In this document: positions 50,446-60,122 of the stretch, in pieces | How positions within the stretch are numbered: the first letter of the stretch is position 1 | How the letters are laid out: every line of letters begins with the position of its first letter | NCBI GenBank assembly: GCA_023515795.1 | Contig: JALGPX010000053.1 | Span: forward strand, 238 to 64,237 | Direction: 5' to 3' | Origin: Amoeboaphelidium occidentale | Lineage: Eukaryota; Aphelidiomycota; Aphelidea | DNA length: 64,000 nt | Program-made: the position numbers and the translations under genes | The notes under the pieces: generated by a model | The model's database searches: none | Told to the model about the DNA's origin: nothing | Seen by the model: only the letters and a program-made list of their open reading frames with translations

Positions 50446-51706
50446 ATGACGGGAAGCACAAGAATTTACGTTGGACATCTCCCTTACGATGTGCGAGCAG
50501 AGGAAATTGAAAAGTTCTTTGAGAAGATTGCACCAGTTAAAGACATGATGGTCAAGTCCGATAAGGGCTACGCTTTTGTGGTAAGTTTTGTTATTTGATC
50601 AGAACAGCGTCTATTCGATGTATTCGGTTGAGCGTGTGTGTTCATGTTATCTTATGGATATGTGATACACTCGGTCCCGTTAAGCGCCTATGCGTCATCG
50701 TATACCAAGACAGATTTTGAGTTTGTTTATACCTGCGCAGTGGAATAAGCAAAATTAAATCTGCAACATTACCATCTCTTCTTCTGTAGCAAAGAACTAA
50801 ACTAATTCTTTTAGGAATACGACTCATCGGAACATGCAGACGACGCTATTCGCACTCTGAATGATGCAGATTTCAACGGCTCAAAAATTATGGTAAAGCC
50901 TGCTTACGCAAAGAAGGAACGATCCGATGGTCCAAGTCGCCGCGATGATTACGGAAGAAGAGATGATTACCGTGACGGTGATCGTGGCCGTGGTAGTTCT
51001 AATGGTGATCGTTATAGAGATGATAGGTACTTTTGGTTGCTTATGAAATCCTTAAATTTTCAAAGGCGTGACTACGACGACAGGAGAAGAAGGGATGATT
51101 ATGATGACAGAAGAAGAGATGACCGTCCGCCTGTCAGAAGGGATTACGACGACAGAAGAAGAGATTATGACGATCGTCCTCCTAGAAGAGATTACGAGGA
51201 TCGCCCACCAAGAAGAGACTATGATGACAGAAAAAGGGATTACGATGACCGTCGCGATGACAGGAGAAGAGACGATGGTGGAAGCAGGGGTCGCTTTGAA
51301 AGACCAAGAAACACAAAATGGAGAGTTATTGTTGAAGGGCTTCCGCGTGGTACAAATTGGCAGGATTTAAAGGACTTCTTTCGTAAAGCAGGTGAAGTCA
51401 CATATGCAGATGTTCGCCGCGATAGAGATGATGAAGGTGTTGCTGATTTCGCGACTCATGAAGATCTACTTGAAGCCATCAGAACTTTAGACGGTACAGA
51501 GCTCCGTGGCCAAAAGGTTTTCCTTAGAGAGGTATGCTTTGTTGTGTTTATGTATTGTTTACTTTTTGCAGGACAAGAGTCATTCTGGTGATAAAGGAGA
51601 CAGGGATAGTGGTTATGAAAGAAGAGCGCCTCGTGAACTTTCCGCATCTCCTCCTCCGCCCCCTCCTCCTCGTAGTGCAAATGAAGATGGCGGTGAGGGT
51701 TGGTAG
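50446..51706 (+). CDS. SR-like splicing factor, two RRMs with an Arg/Asp linker
   Basis: Four exons: 50446-50580, 50815-51026, 51066-51531 and 51572-51706; introns of 234, 39 and 40 nt; 315 residues. RRM1 (about 5-78) has RNP2 IYVGHL and RNP1 KGYAFVEY. A linker of tandem RRDYDDR-like units spans about 90-200. RRM2 carries TNWQDLKDFF, a variant of the SWQDLKD heptad of SRSF1-type pseudo-RRMs. The end is Pro-rich (SASPPPPPPPR) instead of an RS domain. Function in pre-mRNA splicing or mRNA export is inferred from the SRSF1/Npl3/Srp2 family. The second intron (51027-51065) has no stop and is 39 nt, so retention would add 13 residues. Confidence 0.85.
50581..50814 (+). promoter_or_regulatory. Long first intron of the SR-like gene
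   Basis: 234 nt from GTAAGT to TTTTAG, splitting RRM1 between RNP1 halves. It is the longest intron in the window, about six times the typical size. Several internal AG acceptors exist (CTTCTGTAG at about 50781-50789; GATCAG at about 50596-50601), but I cannot define a clean cassette exon. SR genes in many eukaryotes use such introns for feedback; here it is inference. Confidence 0.6.
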
Positions 51707-51901
51707 AGCTCTAATGGTTTGCGTTGCTGGGTTTTGGCTTTGGTGAATAAATTGGTCTTGGTAGCATAATGTTACGTGGTGATTCCTGTAAAATGGTCTT
51801 TGTCTGTGTGACTTTGTGTTCGGTCCGTACGTGTTTTGTTTGTAAAGGCTGTCTGACGGTGGTTTCGTAATTTTGGCTCAATTGTTCATTTGTTTGCGGC
51901 C

Positions 51902-53687
51902 ATGGAATTGTTCGATACAGAAAAATCATTTGAGGATGAACAATTCTCGTTTGAACTTGAAAGCACCCGAGAAAAGCTTATTAAACTCCAGGCCCATCCT
52001 GCCTTGCAACAGGGGCTGCTTAGCTTTATCAATGAGAAGTCTAATAAACAGCTGTTCCGGAGGATAAGAACGTATTTGGAACATGGAAGGGATTTATCTT
52101 CACTGTACAAAGAGATCATGCTGCTATCTTCATTCAACTTCGACGTAGAAGTCAAGGCTGTCATTTATGAGTTTCTTGTGCGGTTTCAGCTCAAGTTCCC
52201 AGATTTGAGTTTGATGTGCTTGACGTCGCTTCAAAACGATTATCAAAAGTCAAAGGATGTTAATATTCGTCTGCTGGCATTAAGAGCGCTTTTCAGATTT
52301 AAGCAAAGGTTAGTTTAATAGGTTTTATTGTTGACGCTTCAGTGAGTTTGTTGAGTATCAAAAGATCGCGATCAGGGACGGGCTGCTTGGTGTGAACCTA
52401 GCAGAGGATGGCAGGAATGCAATTAGAGATACTTGTTTAGATTTACTTATTGAAAGTGAAGCTACGAATGAAATTGTTTCAGAACTTGATAAATTACATT
52501 TGCACGAACTTAAAAGTATTGATCAGTTGGCGAAGTATTTTGTGCTGAAGCCTCATGGTAACAAGACAGTGATGATGAGGGTTCTCACAAATTTGAAGCA
52601 TTTATCAGACAGAACATTGATTAAGTTGCTGGACAGTTTTTGTGAGAATTATCGCGATCTCTTCAAAGAAGAAAAGGAAGTCTATGTAATGATGAACCTC
52701 TTTAATGATTACTTGGAATCTACAAGTCTTCCTGTTGTTTTATCAGTGGGAAAGTTGTTCCTTATCCTATGGAATCATATTAAGAAAGACATGTCAGAAG
52801 TCACAATTTCCTTATTCAAATCCTTATCAGGATTGTACCTTTGTTCAACTGATTCAACCGAAAAGTTTACTATTATCAAACATCTAGAGTTTCTCTTAAC
52901 GATTAGTTCCTACTCAGAAGCAATTAAGAGTGTTGCTCTGAGTTTTGTAAAGAGGATTGATATTGTATCTGAACGAGATCAAAGTTTAACGATCGCTACT
53001 GTTCGGTTTCTTGGCTCTATTTTGGCACATTACAAATGTGATATCACGTTCACGATGAGTGTCATTTCTTGTATTTTTACATGTTTAAACGATGCTCGAG
53101 ATATAAACGAGTCAGAAGATTTGGTTGAATGCTTGCTTCGAATTATTGATGCTCAGAGATCGAATTCTTTTGAGATATTCATGAGTATTTTTGATCACGA
53201 AAACTTGTCGCTTATAGCAATGGAGAGTCTTTGTTCTGGCTTCGTTTCGTACTTCATATTGAAAGGGTCTTTGGTTGATGATCAGGCTGTATTGGTTGCT
53301 GCACAGCTGAAAACATTATCAACTTACAGCGAACGTGTATCTAAAGCTCTTCTATGGCTTCTATGCTTCAACGATTTTGATAATTATAACATGAGCTCAA
53401 TTGTCGAAGATATTCTGAAGACTTTCCCTTCGTTATTACAATCTCTTCCATTCGTTTATTTACTACGAAGTAAGAAGGAGAATGTTGCCAGCTTTTTAAA
53501 CAGCTCTGTCGCACAAAGGATAAAAACAACGTATGGATCCTTAAATCGTGATGCAAGAGCGAGCAATAACTTGGAAAGATACATGCGACTTTGCGGCAGC
53601 TTTTCACCTAATGTCGAAGAGGAATACACACCTACTATTGGTTTACTATTAGACTTATTCAATACACCTAATGCATTCTATTACTAA
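51902..53687 (+). CDS. Beta-adaptin trunk protein, AP-4 beta-like
   Basis: Two exons, 51902-52308 and 52343-53687, with a 34-nt intron; 583 residues. The protein is a helical HEAT solenoid. KFPDLSLMCLTSLQNDY, followed by VNIRLLALRALFRF, is the adaptin pattern (PDL-LLA-N-L-KD...VRGLALRS). SLPVVLSVGKLFLILWNH matches SSPGVVMGATKLFLIL of beta-adaptins, and SKALLWLLCF matches the EGKQALIWLLG region. Spacing fits AP-4 beta best, but AP-5 or AP-1/2 beta cannot be ruled out. There is no hinge or ear domain: it stops after the trunk, with no clathrin box. Adaptors of this class sort cargo at the trans-Golgi or endosomes. Confidence 0.6.
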
Positions 53688-53696
53688 ATTTAGTTA

Positions 53697-54645
53697 TCAT
53701 CGCCTTCGAAAGTTTGATATTGTTGTCGTGTGTCTTGTTTTGACTCGCCGTTCTAATGCTGTAAGATCACACTGGGATAATATCAAATCCATTTCAGGAT
53801 CAAATAAATCATCAAATTCATCATGTTCTTCCCCTTTAGTCAGTTCAGCCATTTTTACATTGTTTGCGTATGAACAATTCGGACTTGGGCTCTGAGGTGT
53901 TTCATGCTTAGTCTCATATCTTGACAGAATATTCTCCAATTCATCTAAATTACATTCAAGTAGATCATCGGCATATGGAGAGAAATCTTCCTTAGTTTCT
54001 ACTGAAGCATTCTGACAATGGATACTCACATGATCCTCTTTTGTTGATCTATCTTTCGCTTCCAAAGAGTAGAACTTAACCTCCTCTGCACTTTCACATG
54101 AATTCCTTTTAGAATTCGTCTCTTTACCGCTTGTTCGTTCATGTGAACTTGAAATGCCCTTAATATCTCGCCTCGACATGGCGAACACAGAATTGATAAA
54201 ATCAGCCAAATGATTCCCGTTATGCCGCCGTTCCATGTTATCCTCTATCTCCACTGGTACCACAGGCGATATTTGAATGTCATTAGGTGTCTGATCATTC
54301 TGCCACTCTGCCTTGTCTGAAGGTCCTGTTTTGATCGGTGTTGGCTTGCACACTTCGAACGGCGATCGTCTCTCAGAACTTTGGCTCTGCTGTAGATTCT
54401 GTACCTTTGGTATCTGCTTGCTTATATTCATTATTTTACTCAAATCTGCTGTAGGATCTAACAAAAGGAATGGTTAGCTCCAATACTTCAATGATTCTAA
54501 GTGTACCAGCATTTGTCACAGGTATCATGTTGTGACTTGTATCCCACTCAACAGATTCCTCAAGCATCTTCTTATCCTCAAGCTTCAAATTGTCCTCTTG
54601 GAAAGTTTTTTGTCTTTTCCTACTTGGCGCTTCTAAACTGATCAT
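53697..54645 (-). CDS. Unknown acidic, mostly disordered protein
   Basis: Two exons, 54645-54507 and 54457-53697, with a 49-nt intron; 299 residues. I do not recognise the family. The N terminus is basic (PSRKRQKTF), then KKMLEESVEWDTSHNMI; the middle is polar and Ser/Glu/Asn-rich; the end has an acidic cluster (EEHDEFDDLFDPEMDLIL) followed by a basic tail (LERRVKTRHTTTISNFRRR). Short acidic-hydrophobic motifs in a disordered chain with a basic N-terminal patch suggest a nuclear protein-interaction factor. EWDTS faintly recalls ETAA1, but that is too weak to name it. It converges on the beta-adaptin gene with 9 bp between stops. The intron is chosen because it restores the frame. Confidence 0.55.
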
Positions 54646-54792
54646 GTGTCAGGTAACCAAAGTGCGGCCGATACTTCTCAAAAGCTGTTTGTCGACATGT
54701 TGTTACAGCCTTTTTGTGTTACGCTTCTTCGACACGGTTCTATTAGACCCTAAGGAACGCTTACGAGTGCTCAGAATGACAAGATGCTCTAT

Positions 54793-56028
54793 TTACAGTA
54801 AAAGAAATATGCTATCAGGTTTTTGTTTCAGTTTCCAAGCTCTGTATTCTTTACAAAGAGGATAAACTATCATCAAGCCTATTAGCCAACAAAATAGCAA
54901 ACCACGTACTTCTATACCCGCTGTAAATCCAAACGCTTGTTTGATCATCAAACCCATCATATAGTAAAGAACATAATGAACAATGTAAAAGAACAACGAT
55001 GTCTGACCCAATATTCGTAACGGTTCAACCAGCGAGGATACAGATAGCTTTTCATTCTTCATTTCAATGTCTTTCAGAGTGGTGAAGAACCATAAGCAAC
55101 CATGTACTAACGACATTGTCAAGCAGAAGTACGCAATCGAAGGTGGATACTTGATCACGTAGAAAAAGTCAAGGACACTTCTTACAGTAGAATCTGTAGG
55201 AATACTATTTCCCCATCCACCATTGAGTCTGATAGCACAGAAGGTCGCGAAAAGCATGTTTGAAACTGTTATGTCGTAAGTTGCTTTCCGGACTCCTTGG
55301 AAATTCAGCTTCCCATTGGTACATAGTAATGCATAAAATTGACCATAGAATACGTATGATAGCCAAGGAAAGAATGGATAATAGTTTTCCACGTAAAAGG
55401 AGATATGATCTCCGAAACTTATCTTTGTTCTTGAGACAACGAAACTTAGAATGCTCCAGAGAGAGAACTCTTGATTATAATGCATGTTCAGATTGCTTTC
55501 TGTAGGTTGAATTGAAGCGTATTGTGATATGATAAGACAACAAAGGGATAATGCCAATTTTGAGATCAAAGGCGATAGTCTCAGCTTATGAACCAAGATC
55601 ATCGTTACGCACCCAATTATCAGATTAACACCAAGACCAAACATCACTGACAATGATACTATTCCGTTTGCCATGCTCCTTCTATCCAGAATAAACCCGA
55701 TCGCCATTATAACCAACGCTCTGATACTGAAATGTTTTATCAACTCTCTGTAAGACCATTGATGTAACTTTCTAGACATAACAATACACTGAGACGCGCC
55801 AAGTAGGAAAAAGAATATCGGTGCACAAACATGAGATGTCAACCTTAGTAGATCTGTTGTTTCATCATTGTCGATTCGATGAAACCACGTCTCAAATATA
55901 CCATTAGCGTCCTTCTTCCGGTTCACGTAGTACACGGATACAAGATATCGCGCATGATCTAAAGCCATCAGTATCATAGCTAACCCGCGCAGCCAGTCCA
56001 ACTCTACGAGGCGTGATAATTTTAGCAT
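54793..56028 (-). CDS. DUF1624 membrane protein (heparan-alpha-glucosaminide N-acetyltransferase-like)
   Basis: Intronless, 411 residues with about ten membrane spans. The N terminus RLVELDWLRGLAMILMALDH, then a THVCAPIFFFLLGASQ-like segment, matches bacterial DUF1624 proteins closely, including the span order. The family is related to lysosomal HGSNAT, which moves acetyl groups across the membrane using a His near the first span; the His of ALDH is the candidate. The eukaryotic HGSNAT lumenal N-terminal domain is absent. Lack of introns and the bacterial-type start fit acquisition from bacteria, though other intronless genes occur here. The natural acceptor is unknown. Confidence 0.75.
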   Translation of the reverse strand: MLKLSRLVELDWLRGLAMILMALDHARYLVSVYYVNRKKDANGIFETWFHRIDNDETTDLLRLTSHVCAPIFFFLLGASQCIVMSRKLHQWSYRELIKHFSIRALVIMAIGFILDRRSMANGIVSLSVMFGLGVNLIIGCVTMILVHKLRLSPLISKLALSLCCLIISQYASIQPTESNLNMHYNQEFSLWSILSFVVSRTKISFGDHISFYVENYYPFFPWLSYVFYGQFYALLCTNGKLNFQGVRKATYDITVSNMLFATFCAIRLNGGWGNSIPTDSTVRSVLDFFYVIKYPPSIAYFCLTMSLVHGCLWFFTTLKDIEMKNEKLSVSSLVEPLRILGQTSLFFYIVHYVLYYMMGLMIKQAFGFTAGIEVRGLLFCWLIGLMIVYPLCKEYRAWKLKQKPDSIFLLL

Positions 56029-56195
56029 TGAAGCTTAAAATCGGAGTTCAGCCTGACAACCAATATTTTACGACATGTTTGGCTGTCTCCAAAGAAAAAG
56101 GCAGAATGTACTCTCATTACCACTAGAATGTATCGCATAAACTATTTAGCTCGACTTTAATTTTGAAACTTAATTACTCTCGCATCGATGTTTTA

Positions 56196-57014
56196 TTAAT
56201 GTTTAAGATCTTGGCTCTTTCTTGAAGAAGATAGTCTTCTCTTCTTCAATACTTCAGCTCTCTTTGCCTTTTGTTCCTGAAGACGCTTAGCCAACAACTT
56301 TGCGTATTCCATTGCAGCTTCGCGAGATGATTCGACCTGCTTCTTCTTAAGAGCTAGTCTTCTACGCTTTCTTTGCAAAGTGACTGGAGTGACCAAACGC
56401 TGGATCTTTGGTGCCTTGGTAGATGGCTTCTTTCCTTCCTTTGCAGGCAATTCACGTCTAACAACAAATTTACGAACATCGTCTTCCTTTGTCAAATTAA
56501 ACATCTTTCTGATTTTGTTTGCACGCTTTGGTCCCAAACGCTTTGGATTAACTTCATCAGTCAAACCAGGTAGGTCTTGTTCTCCTTGCTTAACGACAAC
56601 CAAAGACAATGCAGCCATGTCAGATCCAACGATACAACCGCGAACGGATTTACGCTTACGTTCACCAGTACGGCGAGGTCTGTAGCAAGAGGCGCCCTTG
56701 GTAAGAAGCAAACGGACTCTGTGAGGCAACAAAACACCTTGCTTCATTGGGAAACCTTGCTTGTCGTTACCACCGGCAATCTTGAAGACGTATCCCTTGA
56801 ATTCATCACCCAACGCGTCTCCAGCAACTTCGGCGGAAATTCTCTTATCATAGAAGATACGAAGCTTGCGTTCATCATCGATTTCATAAGACTTTTGGCA
56901 GCCAGTGGCTGGATTTGCGATATTTAGCTACGAAAGTTAATCTGCTCTCGATCCGCACTGGATTCCGGTTCATTGTATTTCTAAGCCGGAATGCATTAAT
57001 CGACTTACTTTCAT
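56196..57014 (-). CDS. RPS6: 40S ribosomal protein eS6
   Basis: Two exons: 57014-57009 (just ATG AAA) and 56927-56196; intron 56928-57008, 81 nt; 245 residues. Reads MK then [53 protein letters not shown]. The basic C-terminal helix ends in RRLSSSRKS, the serine cluster phosphorylated by S6 kinases in other eukaryotes. An intron directly after codon 2 is a common layout of ribosomal protein genes. The intron is twice the local norm. Confidence 0.98.
56928..57008 (-). promoter_or_regulatory. eS6 intron with hairpin around an alternative acceptor
   Basis: On the transcript the intron has ATTCCGG, a 17-nt loop, then CCGGAAT (genome 56986-56992 and 56962-56968), a perfect 7-bp stem. The loop holds CTTAG, a usable 3' splice site that would leave a 28-nt intron. 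Using it would retain about 53 nt and reach an in-frame stop before the eS6 body. Whether it is used is unknown. Confidence 0.55.
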
Positions 57015-57252
57015 GATTTTCTAAGTTGTCCTCGTTAATGCTCTTCTAAAGAGTAATCAGAGTACTTTTTTGAACAAAGAAAAAATTTTCGGCTTCGGTC
57101 GCGTCGATCAATCTTCGTTTCAGGTTCCGTTTCTATTCCATCGTTAAGGAAGAATATTATTATGATTATCGCGAGTAGTCTAAAATAATGATGAACATCA
57201 GGATCAGCCGTAGCCCTGCTCTTTTGTATCATTTTTAAGATCTTTATTACTA

Positions 57253-58175
57253 TTATTGTCTTGCCAGTTTACGCTTTTCGGTTTGCGCCTAAAAATTAGA
57301 TTAAATTGCAACATCCAATAAGATCTTACCCTGAAACCAGTCTTAATAGCCGTAACAGTCCTAGAAGATCCACATGTATCGCAATGCAGGAAAGACAGTC
57401 TGTTCTCTTTGTTCAAATGCGTATCAGTTGATTTACATGTTTTACACATGACATACTCATCGATATACTTTCTGAGCACATTTTCTATCTGCCTCTGTTG
57501 ATATCTTCCCTTGATCACTAACCTCGCTGCACCGTCAACACTTCCTTGTGTACCCAATTCAGCAAAGATATACTCTTCTAAATGCTTTGGTGATCTCTTC
57601 ATTCTAGCACACACTGCTTCTATATTCACGAATATACTCTTCTTACCATCTCTCTCTACCACGGGAAGTAACATTTGGAATTTACGCCTTTCCCCAGAGA
57701 ACTCTGGATTGTTCTGGCGCAGAGTTAAAAACACACGACACAGCAGATCAGCATAACTGTAATCCTTCCCACTCTGATTTTGCCAACTAGCTTCCAAGGT
57801 AGCTAAATCGACTGTTGGTTCCTTTGGTACAACTTCTACATAAGGAACATATCAGTAAGACACGTTGACTTGTAATTAAAACTAACCTCCAATTGCTTGA
57901 TCGACTTTAGCACCACCATCCTCATCCTCACCGCCCTCCTGTGGAGAGTCACCGTCCACATCATCAGCTTTCGATGAGGATTTCTTCTTCTTCTTTTTCT
58001 TCTTCTTTAAATCCAAAGTAAGTCCTTCTAATTCCTCAGCTGCATCGTCGACGCCCTGTCCCTCTTCAGCGGGTGTTTCTGCTGTTCCGTCCTCGGCCTC
58101 CGTTTCCTTTGGCTTCTTTGTCTTCTTCTTTTTCTTGAGTTTTAAGTCTAATTGAAGTTCCTCGTTATCAGACAT
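57253..58175 (-). CDS. EIF2S2: Translation initiation factor eIF2 subunit beta
   Basis: Three exons: 58175-57887, 57835-57330 and 57288-57253; introns of 51 and 41 nt; 276 residues. The N-terminal half is acidic with two poly-Lys boxes (KLKKKKKTKK, LKKKKKKKKKSSS), the K-boxes that bind eIF5 and eIF2B-epsilon; most homologues have three. The C-terminal domain contains YVMCKTCKSTDT and LHCDTCGSSR, the C2-C2 zinc ribbon, then AIKTGFRAQTEKRKLARQ. It helps eIF2 carry initiator Met-tRNA and promote GTP hydrolysis at the start codon. Confidence 0.97.
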
Positions 58176-58262
58176 CTTTAGCGCGCTGGAGTCACAAGTA
58201 ACAAAAAATATGAGATAGGAAAAGACTACAAGAGTATATTACACAGAGAGATAAACAATCGC

Positions 58263-58879
58263 TTACGCAGTTGCAGTAGGTTCTGAAGCAGGGGCAGCCG
58301 TATTATTACTTGCTGAAGCACGAGGAACCGGAGCAGCTGAATTAAAGATGGTGTGCAAAGGCGTTGAAGTTTCAGATCCCAATTCGAGCAACAACAAAGT
58401 CTGTAAAGGGTCAGCACACAATTAACTTAACGGAAATCGAAACTTACCATTGTAATACTTTGAACGATCGCACCAGCAGCGACAGTTTGGAAACCAGCAG
58501 AAAGAGCTTGCAAAGCAGCATTACCGGCAACAACTGGACCGAAATTACCAGCTCCAACTAAGCTGCTCTGACCATAGACCCAGGATACAATGATAACCAT
58601 AAACGCAGCTACGGCTAATCTGTACTCACCGATCTTGCCAATGAATGATAAATAAGCGAAGGCTGCAATGACCATAAGATCAAGAACAACAAAGTACCAA
58701 GTTCCTCCACCAGAACCACCATTTGCTTCAACGACAATCCATCCAATGAAGATCAGAAGCCAAGACAACTATCATAAAGTCAGATTTAATTTGATCTAAC
58801 CGTTTAGTTAAAGTACCCCAGTTAAAACCAGAAGGCCCAAGTTGATCGGAGCGAAGATGTTGATTTTGTATTCGGACAT
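58263..58879 (-). CDS. Sho1-like four-span membrane protein without SH3 domain
   Basis: Three exons: 58879-58817, 58768-58448 and 58400-58263; introns of 48 and 47 nt; 173 residues. Four membrane spans (about 8-30, 37-55, 65-85, 96-120). Segments IGEYRLAVAAFMVII, VYGQSSLVGAGNF and AGNAALQALSAGFQTVAAGAI, then the end of the last span LLLLELGSETSTPLH, resemble the membrane half of the osmosensor Sho1 of fungi. The tail is only about 35 residues, Pro/Ala/Thr-rich, ending TATA, with no SH3 domain. It could therefore not recruit Pbs2 like yeast Sho1. A MARVEL-type protein is the alternative reading. Confidence 0.55.
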
Positions 58880-59000
58880 TCGCTGTTTGATGTTGAAGAA
58901 AATGTTTGAGTAAAGTTTGGGGAGAACGCAGTTACAACTAAGAGCTTTTTAAAAACACTCATAAGACTGAACGAATATTGCTCAATATCTTTAGCGAATT

Positions 59001-60026
59001 ATGATCCGATTTTGTGATGATCTCGTAAAGTTACGGAGACTGATGATTTCTGAGGGTATCGGGGCGGGTGTTCTCGTATTCAGGCATATATATGGATTGC
59101 CATTCTCAATGTGCATCGATCCTAGACGTGTTAAAGAAGAACAGTTTAAGTTACCGGAAGGATCGTTCGTTTGTGTTGTTGGTGATTCTGCAGAGGAGTT
59201 GAATGCATCCAAGTTCTTACAAAGTCGACGAAATGATGCAAGGTATCTCGTGTTTCATTCCCAAGAGTACAAAAGTTTGATGGATAAATGCTGTCGGTTG
59301 TATGATTCCTTGGAGAATCCAAAGCTCAAAGAATACGCAATGAATTCCTGGCAATTATGGTCTGCATCGCCGTTTCTTTTGAATGTATGGGATGATCTTT
59401 ATACAATATTGCCAGCAAATGCTACAATAGCTGATTTGGGTTGCGGAAGTGGTAGAGACATGGCATTCATAGAAACGCATAACAACCTTCAATACAAGCA
59501 CAATTTCAAGTACATTCTAGTTGATCATATTAAAGAATGCTTCACGAATTATTTAAGCTTAGTAGGGTATAGTGAAGGGCAGTCTAATGATCAAGTTGAA
59601 TGTCTTCCGTTAAGATTGAACAAGGATGGTAAAGTAAGAAATATAGACGAGAATGATAAACAGCGCGTTTCTACCTTGACTGAATATATACCGGAGAATT
59701 CTTTGGATGTTGTGATAATTATACGATTTTTACCCAGAGCATTCCATGAGGATATACGAAGGCTATTGAAACCAAATGGTCATCTTTTGTATTGCACTTT
59801 TTCAGAAGATGGTAATAAGAATATGTGGGCTTATAAAACAGACTCAGAGGAAGAGTTGAAGAAGAAGAGATTCCTTAAACCTAAAGGTCCTGATCATGTT
59901 CTTTACGATGGAGAGTTGGAAGAGGCGTTCGGTTCATCAGAAGGGTTCACACTAAAGCATTCCAGTATTCTTTACATACCTGATGGCAGGCCCTTAAAAT
60001 GTTTCTGGAGTGCTAAAACTGAATAG
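59001..60026 (+). CDS. SAM-dependent methyltransferase with rhodanese-like N terminus
   Basis: Intronless, 341 residues. A class I methyltransferase fold spans about 140-330: motif I ADLGCGSGRD, an ILVDH second strand, DVVIIIRFLPRAF as motif III/IV and HLLYCTFSE. The first about 125 residues contain GSFVCVVGDSAEELN and a following FLQSRRNDARYLVFHS, which looks like the C-terminal end of a rhodanese domain, but the expected catalytic Cys is not seen. Substrate unknown. It starts 121 bp from the divergent Sho1-like gene. Confidence 0.7.
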   Translation: MIRFCDDLVKLRRLMISEGIGAGVLVFRHIYGLPFSMCIDPRRVKEEQFKLPEGSFVCVVGDSAEELNASKFLQSRRNDARYLVFHSQEYKSLMDKCCRLYDSLENPKLKEYAMNSWQLWSASPFLLNVWDDLYTILPANATIADLGCGSGRDMAFIETHNNLQYKHNFKYILVDHIKECFTNYLSLVGYSEGQSNDQVECLPLRLNKDGKVRNIDENDKQRVSTLTEYIPENSLDVVIIIRFLPRAFHEDIRRLLKPNGHLLYCTFSEDGNKNMWAYKTDSEEELKKKRFLKPKGPDHVLYDGELEEAFGSSEGFTLKHSSILYIPDGRPLKCFWSAKTE

Positions 60027-60122
60027 ATTCCGGCTTGAAACAGTTTCCCAATTCGTCTGCGTCGTATTCAACGCACGGGAAGATTGTTTGGCCATAGCGC
60101 CATAAATTACTTTGACCTCTCA

